Of a stretch of DNA of 64,000 nt, positions 43,738 to 52,992 are shown one piece after another. The position numbers and the translations under genes were made by a program. The notes beneath the pieces were generated by a model. The model ran no database searches. It saw nothing but the letters and a program-made list of their open reading frames with translations, and was not told the origin of the DNA. Location of the stretch: positions 56,027 to 120,026 of the forward strand of contig CAZDKK010000007.1 of the NCBI GenBank assembly GCA_964506245.1, read 5' to 3'. Origin of the DNA: CAZDKK01 sp964506245 (GTDB taxonomy: Bacteria; Eisenbacteria; RBG-16-71-46; CAIMUX01; WJJG01). The first letter of the stretch is position 1; every line of letters begins with the position of its first letter.

Positions 43738-43978
43738 GCGGCATCTCCTCGGCCGCGCCGCGCCTGGGCCGGGATGGGCCACGGGCTGCGGCGCAAGTCT
43801 ATTTCGCTGGGCCACGCGCCTCGGAGGGCGCTGATGCCCCGGCGCGAGGATACCGGGGCAGGAGGGCACAACGCAGCCGCAAAAATGGCCGCCCGCACGG
43901 ATCTGCCCGGGGCAGCGGGTGTCCCCCGGCCCGCCTTGGCCCCAAAGCGCATCTCCGGCCGCAAGACGCTGGTCTGGA

Positions 43979-44806
43979 CTACTGGTAGATCGACTTGATC
44001 CGGCCCCAGGATGCCCCTTCGACCGGCGAGGGCACGCACGGGTTCGGCTCGCAGGACGCATGGGCCGGGTACCACTGCCCCCCCATCGCCGTGCACTCCG
44101 GCTCGGGCAGCAGGTAGCAGGTTTGCCCGACACAACACGCGGCTGCGCCCGGTGCAATGGGATGACACGCGACGCCATCCGTGTTGAACCCGAGTGCGCC
44201 GAGGCACTCGGCCTCGAAGATCACCGGTACGACCTGGCAAGTGACCCAACCCGCACTGCCTTGCTGCGGGTCGAGCCCCAGGGGGATTCTCCCCGGAGCC
44301 GAAGCTGCATAGGCGTAGCCCCCGAACCAGTAGACGGGGGCGATCGAGCCCTCCCACGGTATGTACGCGGGATTCGTGGTCACGAACGCGGTGCCCGTGT
44401 TCGGCCCCGGCCATCCTGGCGAGGACAGCTCCAGATAGTCACCCGGGCTGCAGGCGCTCCATTCCACGAAAAGGAAGAGCCCGGGGTCGAATTCCCCCAG
44501 TCCGAATTCGTTGCAGCACCAACGCTTCGGTTCCGTCCAGGCGGCGAGCACGTACCAGCTGACCGGCATCACGCCTGTGCCCCCGATGTCGACCCGGTTG
44601 ACCTGCTCCGCGCTGCTCGAGATCGCGTACGAGTCGTACGCCTGACACCAGCCGCCGGCCGGGGGCTCCGTGGTGAACGGAAGCTCGGCCACGTAGTGGG
44701 CGATGAAGACACCCCCGGAGAGATCATTGACATCCGCCCAGGCGTTGGGAACCAGGACCACCGCGGATGCGAACACGAGAAGCCAGGAAGCCGACCAGCG
44801 CGTCAT
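43979..44806 (-). CDS. Secreted cysteine-rich protein, tandem paralog A
   Basis: A 275-residue exported protein of unknown function. A signal peptide (about 1-24, ending AWA) leads into DVNDLSGGVFIAHYVAELPF, then a beta-rich body with Trp and Cys residues (WYVLAAWTEPKRWCC, SPGDYLELSSPGWPGP). A compact Cys motif ACCVGQTCYLLPEPECTAMG follows, and the C-terminal tail is EGASWGRIKSIYQ. Most positions match the gene just upstream (44960-45799), so they arose by tandem duplication. AAGGAGG precedes the ATG. The tail may be a reduced sorting signal; this is inference. Confidence 0.75.
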   Translation of the reverse strand: MTRWSASWLLVFASAVVLVPNAWADVNDLSGGVFIAHYVAELPFTTEPPAGGWCQAYDSYAISSSAEQVNRVDIGGTGVMPVSWYVLAAWTEPKRWCCNEFGLGEFDPGLFLFVEWSACSPGDYLELSSPGWPGPNTGTAFVTTNPAYIPWEGSIAPVYWFGGYAYAASAPGRIPLGLDPQQGSAGWVTCQVVPVIFEAECLGALGFNTDGVACHPIAPGAAACCVGQTCYLLPEPECTAMGGQWYPAHASCEPNPCVPSPVEGASWGRIKSIYQ

Positions 44807-44959
44807 GATGTGCCCTCCTTCGCATGCACGTTGTCGGAACGATTCACCATCGCGCGAACGCCCACGTGCAGAAGATCCCCGAGCCGATCTCGGGGTCACG
44901 AGCGAGCAGACCCGGCTGGGCGAGCATGGCTCTTGTGCGCGGCCGCGCGGCCTGCACTG

Positions 44960-45799
44960 CTACCTGTAGATCGCCTTGATCCGACCCCACGATGTCTCCT
45001 GCGCGGGTGACGGTGCGCAGGGATTCGGTTCGCAGGACGTGTAGGCCGGGTACCACTGCCCGCCCATCGCCGTGCACTCCGGCTCCGGCAGCAGGTAGCA
45101 GATGAGCCCGACGCAGCACGCGGCCGTGCTGATCGGGGTGGGGTGGCACGCGAGGCCATCCATGTTGAACCCGAGTGTGCCGAGGCACTCTGCTGCAAAA
45201 GACTCGGGCACTTGCAGGCAATTCGCCCAACCGGCGAAGTCGGTGGTTGGCTGCGGATCGAGGTCGAGTGGGACCACACCGGGGGCCGCGGCACCGTAGG
45301 CATACCCCACGAAGAAGTAGACGGGAACGATCGCGCCCTCCCACGCCACGTATTCGGGTCCCGCGCACACGAACATGGTCCCCGTATCCGGCGCCGGCCA
45401 CGCGGGAGAGGACAGTTCCAGATAGTCCCCCGGACAGCAGACATTCCAGTCGATGATCCCGTAGAGCCCGGGATCGAAGTTGCCCAACCCGAACTCACAA
45501 CCGCACCACCGCTTGGGTTCGGCCCAGGCCGAAAGCACGTACCAGATCACCTCCTTGACCTCCTGTGGCCCGAGGTCCACCCGGTTGTTCTGTTCGGCAC
45601 TGCTCGAGATGGCATGGTGCTGTAGGTACACATCACACCACCCGTCGGGCGGAGGCGGGTCATAGCAGAACGGGAGTTCGGGCACATAGTGAGCGATGAA
45701 GACGCCCCCCGAGAGATCGTCGATGTCCGCGCTCGACATGGGTACCCAAGCAGCCGCGAATGCGAAGACGACGAGCCAGGAGCAAGACCAGCGCAACAT
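44960..45799 (-). CDS. Secreted cysteine-rich protein, tandem paralog B
   Basis: A 279-residue paralog of the downstream gene with the same layout: signal peptide (about 1-24, MSSA end), DIDDLSGGVFIAHYVPELPF, WYVLSAWAEPKRWCG, CPGDYLELSSPAWPAPDTG, the Cys motif ACCVGLICYLLPEPECTAMG and the tail ETSWGRIKAIYR. Differences concentrate in the first third (an added CYDPPPPDGWC segment). GAGGAGG precedes the ATG, and a promoter with TATACT lies about 100 bp upstream. Unknown function; presumably surface or secreted. Confidence 0.75.
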   Translation of the reverse strand: MLRWSCSWLVVFAFAAAWVPMSSADIDDLSGGVFIAHYVPELPFCYDPPPPDGWCDVYLQHHAISSSAEQNNRVDLGPQEVKEVIWYVLSAWAEPKRWCGCEFGLGNFDPGLYGIIDWNVCCPGDYLELSSPAWPAPDTGTMFVCAGPEYVAWEGAIVPVYFFVGYAYGAAAPGVVPLDLDPQPTTDFAGWANCLQVPESFAAECLGTLGFNMDGLACHPTPISTAACCVGLICYLLPEPECTAMGGQWYPAYTSCEPNPCAPSPAQETSWGRIKAIYR

Positions 45800-45904
45800 G
45801 ATGCAGCCTCCTCGCGTTCACACGCACCGGGACGCCGCCGCGGGGAGCAGGTCCAACGACCGGACACCCGCGCCATGGAGACCGAGAACACGAGCAACGG
45901 ACAG

Positions 45905-45933
45905 AGTATAGCGCCGCGAGGCCACAGGTGCAA
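45905..45933 (-). promoter_or_regulatory. Promoter of the secreted paralog pair
   Basis: On the minus strand TTGCAC (45933-45928), 17-bp spacer, TATACT (45910-45905). The -10 is strong and the -35 keeps TTG. Predicted leader of about 100 nt to the ATG at 45799. Confidence 0.55.
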
Positions 45934-46006
45934 CACGGCCGGGCTCCGCACGCGGACCGTCTCCCCCGCGCGGGCACTGCCGCGCGGGCAGCACCGCGTG
46001 CGCGGC

Positions 46007-46035
46007 TTGACCCCCCACGCCGGGCTCCCTAAACT
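46007..46035 (+). promoter_or_regulatory. Promoter of the HAD hydrolase gene
   Basis: TTGACC (46007-46012), 17-bp spacer, TAAACT (46030-46035), about 55 bp before the ATG at 46089. It diverges from the promoter of the secreted pair. Confidence 0.55.
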
Positions 46036-46088
46036 CCCGTGGTCGCCGGCCTTGCTTTCCATCGCGGGCGCCGGCCCGGGAGATCGCG

Positions 46089-46820
46089 ATGCAACCGCTG
46101 CAGGCTGTTCTCTTCGACCTCTTTCACACGCTCATCGATCTGCGCTCCGCGCCTCCCGGCACCAGCACCCCCGAGATCCTCGGCGTGGACCCCGAGCGCT
46201 GGGCGGAGCAGGTCTTCCACCACGCGCCCCACCACGCGCTCGGCACCGTCGAGGACCCCTGCGAATCGATCCGGCTGATCGCCCACGCCATCGACCCGTC
46301 GATCCCGGAGGAGCGCATCCGCGCCGCTGCCGCCGCGCGTCCGGCGCGATTCCGAGCCGCGCTCCTGGATGTCCGCCCCGAAGTCCTCGCGACCCTGACC
46401 GAGCTGCGCGCCCTCGGACTCGCGCTGGGTCTGGTGAGCAATGCGGGGTTGGACGAGGTGGAGGCGTGGAGCGAGTCGCCGCTCGCGGCGCTCTTCGACG
46501 CCGCGCTCTTCTCCTGCCGTGAAGGCGTGATGAAGCCCGACGCCGAGATCTATCTGCGCGCTGCGCGGCGCCTGCACGCCGCCCCCGAGGCCTGCTTGTA
46601 CGTCGGCGATGGCGGCAGTCACGAGCACGAGGGTGCGCGGGCGGTAGGGATGCGGACGGTGCTCATTCTGGGGATTCTGCGCGAGAACTCCCCGCGTGCG
46701 GCCGACCAGCGCGCACGCGTCACCGATCACGAGGTAGAGACGTTTCCGGAGCTCCTGGCGCTCGTAAAGGCGATCCAGGAGCACGCGGGTCGCGGGCGTC
46801 CATCGTCCACTCGACGATGA
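46089..46820 (+). CDS. HAD-superfamily hydrolase
   Basis: A 243-residue HAD phosphatase. Motif I is VLFDLFHTLIDL (the usual D-x-D/H-x-T appears as DLFHT), motif II is LGLVSNAG, and motif III/IV are MKPDAEIYLRAARRL and CLYVGDGGSHEHEGARAVG. A helical cap (about 15-90) places it with subfamily I. Asp is replaced by Phe at motif I position +2 relative to DxD phosphatases, as in some haloacid-dehalogenase-like members. Its last 101 bp overlap the convergent secreted gene. Substrate unknown. Confidence 0.85.
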   Translation: MQPLQAVLFDLFHTLIDLRSAPPGTSTPEILGVDPERWAEQVFHHAPHHALGTVEDPCESIRLIAHAIDPSIPEERIRAAAAARPARFRAALLDVRPEVLATLTELRALGLALGLVSNAGLDEVEAWSESPLAALFDAALFSCREGVMKPDAEIYLRAARRLHAAPEACLYVGDGGSHEHEGARAVGMRTVLILGILRENSPRAADQRARVTDHEVETFPELLALVKAIQEHAGRGRPSSTRR

Positions 46821-47508
46821 TGTCCTCGGCTGGCATGAACGACTTGGCCTCGTACGCGTAACACTGCACGCCATCGGCTTGCTCGACCCGGAAGGGGAAG
46901 CTGAAGCGCGTGGGGGTCGCGCCCGGCGGCAGGTAGATCTCGAAACGCGCGTGAGACAGCGGGCGCTGCCAGTGGCGCGTGGTGGTGACGATGTAGCGCG
47001 CGTAGGTCGTGTGCAAGGCCTGCCGGTAGACGCAGCGCACCTCCAGGCTGTCGCCCAGATTCAGCGGCACCCACCAGCGCCCGCCGGGCGCCCGCGGGAT
47101 CTCCTCGAAGCGCGCCGGTTGCCAGGCGCCGTGCGCCGCGCGCACTTCCAGGCGCAGCATGCGCGCCCCGCCCAGCAGGCTGTCCTGTGGGTAGGGGTAG
47201 AAGAGCGTCATCTCCTGGGTCCCCCTCGCATGGCAGAGGAAGCGGTAGATCCCATCCACCTCGAGGGAGTCGGCGACGATGAAGAGGCGGATCAGCTCGG
47301 AGTCGAACTCGAGGGGCACGCCGGGCAGGCCCTGCACTCGGCGCCCGGGGGTGTCCCCTGCCGGGGGCGCCGCGGGCGGGTCGTCGCCCGCCGCTCCCGC
47401 CAACGCGCCCGCCAGGCCCAGCAGGGCCAGGACAGCCAGGGCCGCCGAGCGCAGCGCGCACTGGTCCCCTTGACTCCTAGAAGACCTGAGGTTGCGTCCG
47501 GCAACCAC
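46720..47508 (-). CDS. Secreted protein of unknown function
   Basis: A 262-residue protein from the GTG at 47508, preceded by AAGGAG; an ATG at 47535 in frame lacks a good site. A signal segment (ALRSAALAVLALLGLAGALA) leads into a beta-rich domain (LIRLFIVADSLEVDGIYRFL, QEMTLFYPYPQD, RHWQRPLSHARFEIYLPPG, VEQADGVQCYAYEAKSFMP) with an Ig-like pattern. It resembles proteins that wrap ester or polymer-binding domains, but I cannot name the family. The last 101 bp overlap the HAD gene on the other strand. Confidence 0.65.
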   Translation of the reverse strand: MVAGRNLRSSRSQGDQCALRSAALAVLALLGLAGALAGAAGDDPPAAPPAGDTPGRRVQGLPGVPLEFDSELIRLFIVADSLEVDGIYRFLCHARGTQEMTLFYPYPQDSLLGGARMLRLEVRAAHGAWQPARFEEIPRAPGGRWWVPLNLGDSLEVRCVYRQALHTTYARYIVTTTRHWQRPLSHARFEIYLPPGATPTRFSFPFRVEQADGVQCYAYEAKSFMPAEDIIVEWTMDARDPRAPGSPLRAPGAPETSLPRDR

Positions 47509-47738
47509 GGCGCGGATCTCCTTGCTGACCGTCATCGCCTCGACCGCAGGAACTGCCTACCTCCCAACCATAGCCCCCTGGTGCGCGCGCCGTCCAGCGT
47601 GCGACGATGCGCCCCCAGGCCCAGCGGGCGAGAGACTACCCCCCGCAGGGGCAGGACTCGTGTCATAATCAAGGGGCGACCGGCAGGGCCTCCGGAACAC
47701 CCGACCCGGGCAGCCGGCCGCCTCGAGGAGGGACCGCG

Positions 47739-49811
47739 ATGAGATCCAGCCACCGATTCCGGCCCGTCACGAACCCGCGCCTGGTCCTGGCAATCGCGGT
47801 GATCGGCCTGGCGCTCGCCGCCGGGGCTGCTGAGGCGTCGAGCGGGACCCGGGCCTACTGGGTCTTCTTCCGCGATCGGGGCGACCTCGTGCTGGACGAA
47901 GCCGCCCTGGTGTCCCGCGCCCGCGCGCTTCCCGCGGAGACCTGGGCACGGCGCTGGCGGGCGGGTTCCCCGTTGCCCGACGGAGCCGATCTGCCCCTCT
48001 GGCAACCCTACGTCGCCCAGGTCGCCGCATGCGCGCAGCTGCGCCACCAGAGCCGGTGGTTGAACGCGGTCAGCGCCGACATTGCGCCGGGGGATCTCCC
48101 CGCCATCCAGGATCTGCCCTGCGTGGCCGGGATCCGTCCCGTGGCGATCGCCACCCTCGGATCGATCGGGCCCGGTGTCGACGACGAGGGCCTGCCGCTC
48201 GGCACCGTCCTCGATGCCGAGAGGATCTCCGCGCGCGATCAGCGCGAGCCCCTCGCCTACGGCGCCTCCCTCGGGCAGCTCACGGAAATCGGCGTCCCGG
48301 CCGTGCACGCCCTGGGTTATACAGGCAACCGCGTGCGTTTCATGATGATCGACACCGGCTTCCGCAAGGATCACGACGCCCTGGCCAGTCTGCAGCGCAT
48401 CGGCGAGCGGGATTTCGTCTTCGGCGACGGCCAGACGCAGAACGAGCCGGAGGACGATCCCGGCCAGCACGATCACGGGACGGCTACCTGGAGCGCCGCG
48501 GGGGGATTCGCGCCTGGGATCCTCATCGGCCCGGCATTCGGTGCGTCCTTCGTCCTGGCCAAGACCGAGGACATCCGCTCGGAGACCCGCGTCGAGGAGG
48601 ATCACTACGTCGCGGCGCTCGAGTGGGCCGACAGCCTCGGCATCGCCGTGACGAGCGCGAGCTTGTGCTACGTCTGCTTCGACAGCGGCTTCTGCTACGA
48701 GTTCCCGGACAAGGACGGGGACACCGCCGTCATCACGGTGGCCGTCGACATCGCCGCCGCGCGAGGGATCCTGTGCGTCAATGCCCAGGGGAACTACGGC
48801 TGCGACGTCGGCAGCCTCGGGACGCCCGCCGACGCCGACAGCATGGTCGCCGTCGGCGCGGTGGACAGCCTGAACGTGATCGCCCCCTGGTCCGCTTGCG
48901 GCCCAACCTACGACGGCCGCACCAAGCCCGAAGTCGTCGCCCGCGGGCGGCGCGTCTGGGCCGCGAGCTCGAGCGAGCCGAACGCCTACGGCCCGGCGAG
49001 CGGCACGTCGCTCTCTTGCCCGCTCGTCTCCGGTGCCGCCGCGTTGCTGGTCGAGGCCCATCCCGAGTGGGGGCCGATGGTCGTTCGCGCCGCGTTGCTG
49101 ACGACCGCGGACCGCGCCGCGGCGCCGGACAACACCTATGGCTGGGGGCGTATCAACGTGGAGGCGGCGCTGGCCTACTCGCCCTTGATCTACCCCTACC
49201 CGTTCTCCCTCATCGCGCCCGCGGACAGCGTCGTCGTGTCGACGCTGCGGCCGGTGTTCAGCTGGCACGCGAGCGCCGATCCCAGCGGGGGCATTCCGCT
49301 CGCCTACTTGCTGTGCGTCGCCGAGGTTGGGAACCCGGCGCAGAGCTGGGAAGTGCCGGCCGGAGGAGACACCGTGCTGGCCCTGCCCTTCGCCTTGGAG
49401 CCGGCCACGGCCTACACGTGGGAGGTGTGGGCCAGCACCCACAGCGGCCTCGGGCGCACGTCGCGTGAGACACGCGTGTTGATGACGCCCTCGGGATCGT
49501 CCGTGGAGGATCCCCTCGTCACGGCCGATGGCGGGGGCGGCTTGCGTCTGACGCTCGGGACCAATCCCGTCCGCCAGCGCCTGCGCTTCAGCGTCGAGAA
49601 CCAGGGCGGCGCAGAGGATGAACTGCGCTGGTGCTTGGTCGACCCCCTCGGTCGCGCGGTCATGCCTGAGGCGCGCGCCCGGCTGGATCAGGCGGTCGAC
49701 GTGGATCTGGCCGCGCTGGCCGGCGAGCCCTTGCCGCGCGGCGTCTACTACCTCAAGGCCCGCGCCGGCTGGCGCGTCGCGAGAGAGACGCTGGTCGTGC
49801 TCGGGCCATGA
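47739..49811 (+). CDS. Secreted subtilisin-like (S8) serine protease
   Basis: A 690-residue exported protease. A signal peptide (about 1-35), then an inhibitor-like propeptide region (YWVFFRDRG to about 150) typical of S8 proteases. The catalytic triad is Asp in RFMMIDTGFRKDHDAL, His in DDPGQHDHGTATWSAA, and Ser in GPASGTSLSCPLVSGAAALL. A fibronectin-like domain (PADSVVVSTLRPVFSWH) and a C-terminal FlgD/sorting-like domain (LGTNPVRQRLRFSV, RGVYYLKARAGWR) follow. GAGGAGGG precedes the ATG at 47739. CATAAT at 47664-47669 might be its -10. Confidence 0.9.
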   Translation: MRSSHRFRPVTNPRLVLAIAVIGLALAAGAAEASSGTRAYWVFFRDRGDLVLDEAALVSRARALPAETWARRWRAGSPLPDGADLPLWQPYVAQVAACAQLRHQSRWLNAVSADIAPGDLPAIQDLPCVAGIRPVAIATLGSIGPGVDDEGLPLGTVLDAERISARDQREPLAYGASLGQLTEIGVPAVHALGYTGNRVRFMMIDTGFRKDHDALASLQRIGERDFVFGDGQTQNEPEDDPGQHDHGTATWSAAGGFAPGILIGPAFGASFVLAKTEDIRSETRVEEDHYVAALEWADSLGIAVTSASLCYVCFDSGFCYEFPDKDGDTAVITVAVDIAAARGILCVNAQGNYGCDVGSLGTPADADSMVAVGAVDSLNVIAPWSACGPTYDGRTKPEVVARGRRVWAASSSEPNAYGPASGTSLSCPLVSGAAALLVEAHPEWGPMVVRAALLTTADRAAAPDNTYGWGRINVEAALAYSPLIYPYPFSLIAPADSVVVSTLRPVFSWHASADPSGGIPLAYLLCVAEVGNPAQSWEVPAGGDTVLALPFALEPATAYTWEVWASTHSGLGRTSRETRVLMTPSGSSVEDPLVTADGGGGLRLTLGTNPVRQRLRFSVENQGGAEDELRWCLVDPLGRAVMPEARARLDQAVDVDLAALAGEPLPRGVYYLKARAGWRVARETLVVLGP

Positions 49812-49836
49812 TCCCGCGACCGGCGCCGGCTCTTGC

Positions 49837-50196
49837 TCACTCCTCGCCCGGACGCCCGACCCCGACCGCGGCCAGCGCGTGATCCGTCGCCAGCCTCCGC
49901 AGCCGCTTCGTGGCGCGCGCGGCGAGGACCGCTTGCCGCAGCCACGCACCCAGCGCCGCCGCCAGCAGCAAGATCAGCACCAGCGGCTCCGCCCGCCCCG
50001 CCCCTGCCGCCGCGAACGCCCCGGCCCCGGCACCTCGCCCGAGACCCAGCAGGAAACCCACGAGGGCCAGCATCGCGCCGCCCATCACAGCCTGGGCCCC
50101 CTGCCCGCACGTCAGCCGATCCGCGCGCGTGAGCCCCCACCCGGCGCCGCCGAAGATCAGCCCGCTCCCGATGAGCGCCAGACCCACGAGACTCAT
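49837..50196 (-). CDS. Small three-helix membrane protein coupled to the glycosyltransferase
   Basis: A 119-residue protein with three hydrophobic helices (SLVGLALIGSGLIFGGAGWG, AVMGGAMLALVGFLLGLG, PLVLILLLAAALGAWLRQAV) and a basic tail. Size and topology recall NuoK/MnhC, but the membrane Glu of that family is absent, so it is not a complex I subunit. The ATG overlaps the glycosyltransferase stop (ATGA) with GGGAGGG upstream. It may assist polysaccharide assembly; unknown. Confidence 0.6.
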   Translation of the reverse strand: MSLVGLALIGSGLIFGGAGWGLTRADRLTCGQGAQAVMGGAMLALVGFLLGLGRGAGAGAFAAAGAGRAEPLVLILLLAAALGAWLRQAVLAARATKRLRRLATDHALAAVGVGRPGEE

Positions 50197-50906
50197 TCGC
50201 CCTCCCGCACCGGGACCCGCCGCGATATCTCGATACTGATCGCCACCGCCATCTTGAACACGTACCAGAGCGCCTTCACACCCGCATGCATGCCGCCCCC
50301 CCGCTCCGCCGCGTGCATTCGCGCCGGCACCTCGACCACCCGGAACCCGGCTCGGGCGGAGCGGATGATCACGTTCGCGTCCGGGTAATCGTGCGGGAAG
50401 TGCGTCGCGGTCGCATAGAAGCGCACCTGGCGACGCGAGAGTCCCTGGAACCCGGTCGCGGCATCCGTGATCCTCTGACCCAAGAGGCAGCTCGCCACCC
50501 AACTCATCAAACGGATGCCGATCCGGCGGACGGTCGGCGGTGTGTAACTGCCCGGGTCGCGAAAGCGGCTGCCGAGCACGAGGTCCGCGCCGGCGTCGAG
50601 CGCGTCGAGCACGGCGCGGATCGAAGCTGGGTCGTGTTGCCCATCTGCGTCCATCTGGACGACGCGTCCATAGCCCTGCGCAAGTGCATAGGCATACCCG
50701 GTGCAGAGCGCTGCGCCGTAGTGAAGGTTGAACGGGTGCGAGAGCACGGTCGCGCCTGCCGCCCGCGCCGCAGCGGCGGTCCGGTCCCGGGAGCCGTCAT
50801 CGACAATGACCACCGGCAGCCCGGGGACGGCCGCGCCCACCGCGCGCACGACGCGCGCGATGTCCCGCTCCTCGTTGAAGGCCGGAATGAGGATCATCGT
50901 GTCCAC
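50193..50906 (-). CDS. Family 2 glycosyltransferase (dolichol-phosphate-mannose synthase-like)
   Basis: A 237-residue GT-A enzyme. ILIPAFNEERDIARVVRAV is the N-terminal nucleotide-sugar site, VVIVDDGSRDRT carries the first Asp pair, VVQMDADGQHDP is the DXD metal motif, and LVLGSRFRDPG follows. It is typical of transferases loading a sugar onto a polyprenyl phosphate. The GTG start has GGGAGG eight bases upstream. It lies downstream of an O-antigen ligase and is coupled to a small membrane protein, so a role in envelope glycan synthesis is likely. Confidence 0.88.
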   Translation of the reverse strand: MDTMILIPAFNEERDIARVVRAVGAAVPGLPVVIVDDGSRDRTAAAARAAGATVLSHPFNLHYGAALCTGYAYALAQGYGRVVQMDADGQHDPASIRAVLDALDAGADLVLGSRFRDPGSYTPPTVRRIGIRLMSWVASCLLGQRITDAATGFQGLSRRQVRFYATATHFPHDYPDANVIIRSARAGFRVVEVPARMHAAERGGGMHAGVKALWYVFKMAVAISIEISRRVPVREGE

Positions 50907-51076
50907 GGTGCCCCGCCTCCCTGCCGATGCCCGATCAGCCCCGCCGCTAGCATAGGAGGCTGCCGGAAGATGCCGCAACCCCTTCGGCGGTCGTGTCCGG
51001 TTGCAATCGCGCTGAAAACGGACAGCGCGCCGCGCGATGTAGAAAGCTGGAGGCGCGAAGAAAGGGGGTGACCGTC

Positions 51077-51337
51077 ATGAAGACGACATGTGCAGAGGCG
51101 ACAGCGCGGGTCGCGCGAGAGCCCGTACCGGCCCTGCAGGCCGTCCCGGTGGCCCGGGCCCCGGAGAGCGAGGCCGAAACGCTCGCGCAGCGCATCCAGC
51201 GGTTGGTGGCCGAGGCCAATGCCATGGTCGTGGTGCCCGCGGCGCTGCAGGCGCTCAACCCGGCTCACCCAGCCTCGGAGACCTTCCTCAACCTGTGCGC
51301 GCCGGAAAGGGCCATCGATCCTCCGGCCCGCCGGTGA
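51077..51337 (+). CDS. Possible small protein (86 residues)
   Basis: An open frame with AGGGGG before its ATG, on the strand opposite its neighbours, whose end overlaps the O-antigen ligase gene by 50 bp. The product has a helix (SEAETLAQRIQRLVAEANAM) and no recognised domain. It may be a real regulator-sized gene or chance. The rest of the gap (50907-51076) shows nothing clear. Confidence 0.35.
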   Translation: MKTTCAEATARVAREPVPALQAVPVARAPESEAETLAQRIQRLVAEANAMVVVPAALQALNPAHPASETFLNLCAPERAIDPPARR

Positions 51338-52868
51338 GCTCGCCCTGCCCGGGAGGCCTCGGTCTCCCGGCAGGGAGGCTCACGCCGGTGCGTTCGCTCT
51401 CCCAGACCTCCCGCGCGAGAATCGCCAGCGCGAAGACCGCCCACATCACATAGACGTAGAGGTCCCGGCGCTGGTGATCGGTGCGCAGCTGGCCCGCAAG
51501 GAATTGAAGCACCGAGACGTGGAACACCGCCGTCAGGCCGCGTGCCAGGGAGATGTCCCGGATCGCGAAGCCATGGCCCGCCTGCGTGCGCCTGAACACC
51601 CGCCAGCAGATCACCAGATACGCCAGCAGGCCGATGAGCCCGGTCGTGTACAAGTAATAGAAATACGCGTTGTGGGGCCAGTTCGCCCGGATGCCCTGGA
51701 TCGTCTGCCCAATGGGATACACGGCACCGTGGCCGATCCACGGGCTCTCGGCAATTCTGTTCCACACGAAGTCCCAGGCCCCGATGCGCGTCTCGGGAAT
51801 CCCCCGGACCAGCTGGGTACGGAACAACCGCCCGAGGAGCGATCCTTCGGTCGCGAAGCGGAAGAGCAAGAACTCCGAGCCAACCAGCGCGACCGCGACC
51901 AGCGCCGTCCCCACAACGACGCGCGTCAAGGAGTACTGCCGGCGGAACGTCCATAGGTAGATCGCCATCCCGCCCAGCAGGAGCAGCAGCCCGCCGCGGT
52001 TGCCGGTCATCGACAGCACATAGGCGGAGAGGAGGGCGAAGAACCAGTGATAGGCGCGCATCCAGGCGTTGTGCCGATAGTACGAGGCCAGATAGATCCT
52101 GATGACGAAGGCGATCGCGGTGGCGTCGGCCAGCAAGGCGTGGGTGTAGACGCCGCCCAGGCGAATGGCCCCGGCCTGCGCGAGGAACACCCGCGCGCCG
52201 CTCATGCTGCTCAGATAGCCGCGCGGCAACCAGCTCAGCCCGGGGAAGTAGCGCTGCATGAAGACGCTGAAGAAGACCGTCGTCACGCCGAACAGGAACG
52301 CCTCGGTCAACAGCAGCAGCCGGCGCTCGCTCCGGCCGACGTTGACGATCAGGAGGTACATGCCAATCGGCACCAGGATGTGCCGCAGCGCGATCCACGA
52401 TTGCCGCAGCTCGTCTCCGCTCTGGACATGCACCAGGGTGAGGGCGAGGGTGCCGATGTAGAACAGGATGGCCCAGTCCAAGTAGCTGCGCCGGGGCGGC
52501 GCCTCCCGGCCCAGCGCGACGCGGCCGAGCCAGACGACGATCAAGAAGAGGATGAAGACGAGGTTGGTGTCACCGATCCAGAGGGCGGCCGGGTAGGAGT
52601 AGGCCACCAGGAACAGCCCCACGCCGATGTGGGTGGGCAGCCGGAGGACGGCCAGGGCGAAGAGCGCCCCGACGACCAGCTTGAAGTAGCGCAGCCGGAA
52701 CTGCTCGACCAGCAGGCCCACTCCGAGGCCGATGGCGGCGGCCAGGGCTGCCCACAGGCCCGGGTGCAACAGCAGGCCGCGCAGCTTGCGGCCGGATCCT
52801 CCGCGCGCGGGGGCCGCCGTCCCGGTCAGGGCCTCGGTGGTCAAGCTTGGGCTCCATCCAGGGTCCAT
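51288..52868 (-). CDS. O-antigen ligase family (Wzy_C) membrane protein
   Basis: A 526-residue polytopic protein with about 12 helices. The large periplasmic loop and family motif region SESPWIGHG-like (IAESPWIGHGAVY) followed by PHNAYFYYLYTTGLIGLLAYL is the Wzy_C signature of O-antigen ligases and polymerases. Ligases transfer undecaprenyl-linked glycan to lipid A core; polymerases join repeat units. Which applies is not evident. The N-terminal 30 residues are Gly/Ala-rich and the start may lie a little later. Same direction as the glycosyltransferase downstream. Confidence 0.85.
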   Translation of the reverse strand: MDPGWSPSLTTEALTGTAAPARGGSGRKLRGLLLHPGLWAALAAAIGLGVGLLVEQFRLRYFKLVVGALFALAVLRLPTHIGVGLFLVAYSYPAALWIGDTNLVFILFLIVVWLGRVALGREAPPRRSYLDWAILFYIGTLALTLVHVQSGDELRQSWIALRHILVPIGMYLLIVNVGRSERRLLLLTEAFLFGVTTVFFSVFMQRYFPGLSWLPRGYLSSMSGARVFLAQAGAIRLGGVYTHALLADATAIAFVIRIYLASYYRHNAWMRAYHWFFALLSAYVLSMTGNRGGLLLLLGGMAIYLWTFRRQYSLTRVVVGTALVAVALVGSEFLLFRFATEGSLLGRLFRTQLVRGIPETRIGAWDFVWNRIAESPWIGHGAVYPIGQTIQGIRANWPHNAYFYYLYTTGLIGLLAYLVICWRVFRRTQAGHGFAIRDISLARGLTAVFHVSVLQFLAGQLRTDHQRRDLYVYVMWAVFALAILAREVWESERTGVSLPAGRPRPPGQGELTGGPEDRWPFPARTG

Positions 52869-52992
52869 GATGCCGCCGTCTCCTCATCCTGGGTTTCGAC
52901 ACCCCGGGACGGCCTCTCCAGTCCTACCGACCTGGGGCCGGCAGACCGCGGCGGCCGCGCGCGCGTGACCCCATCGCGCGGGCGCGGGCCGG

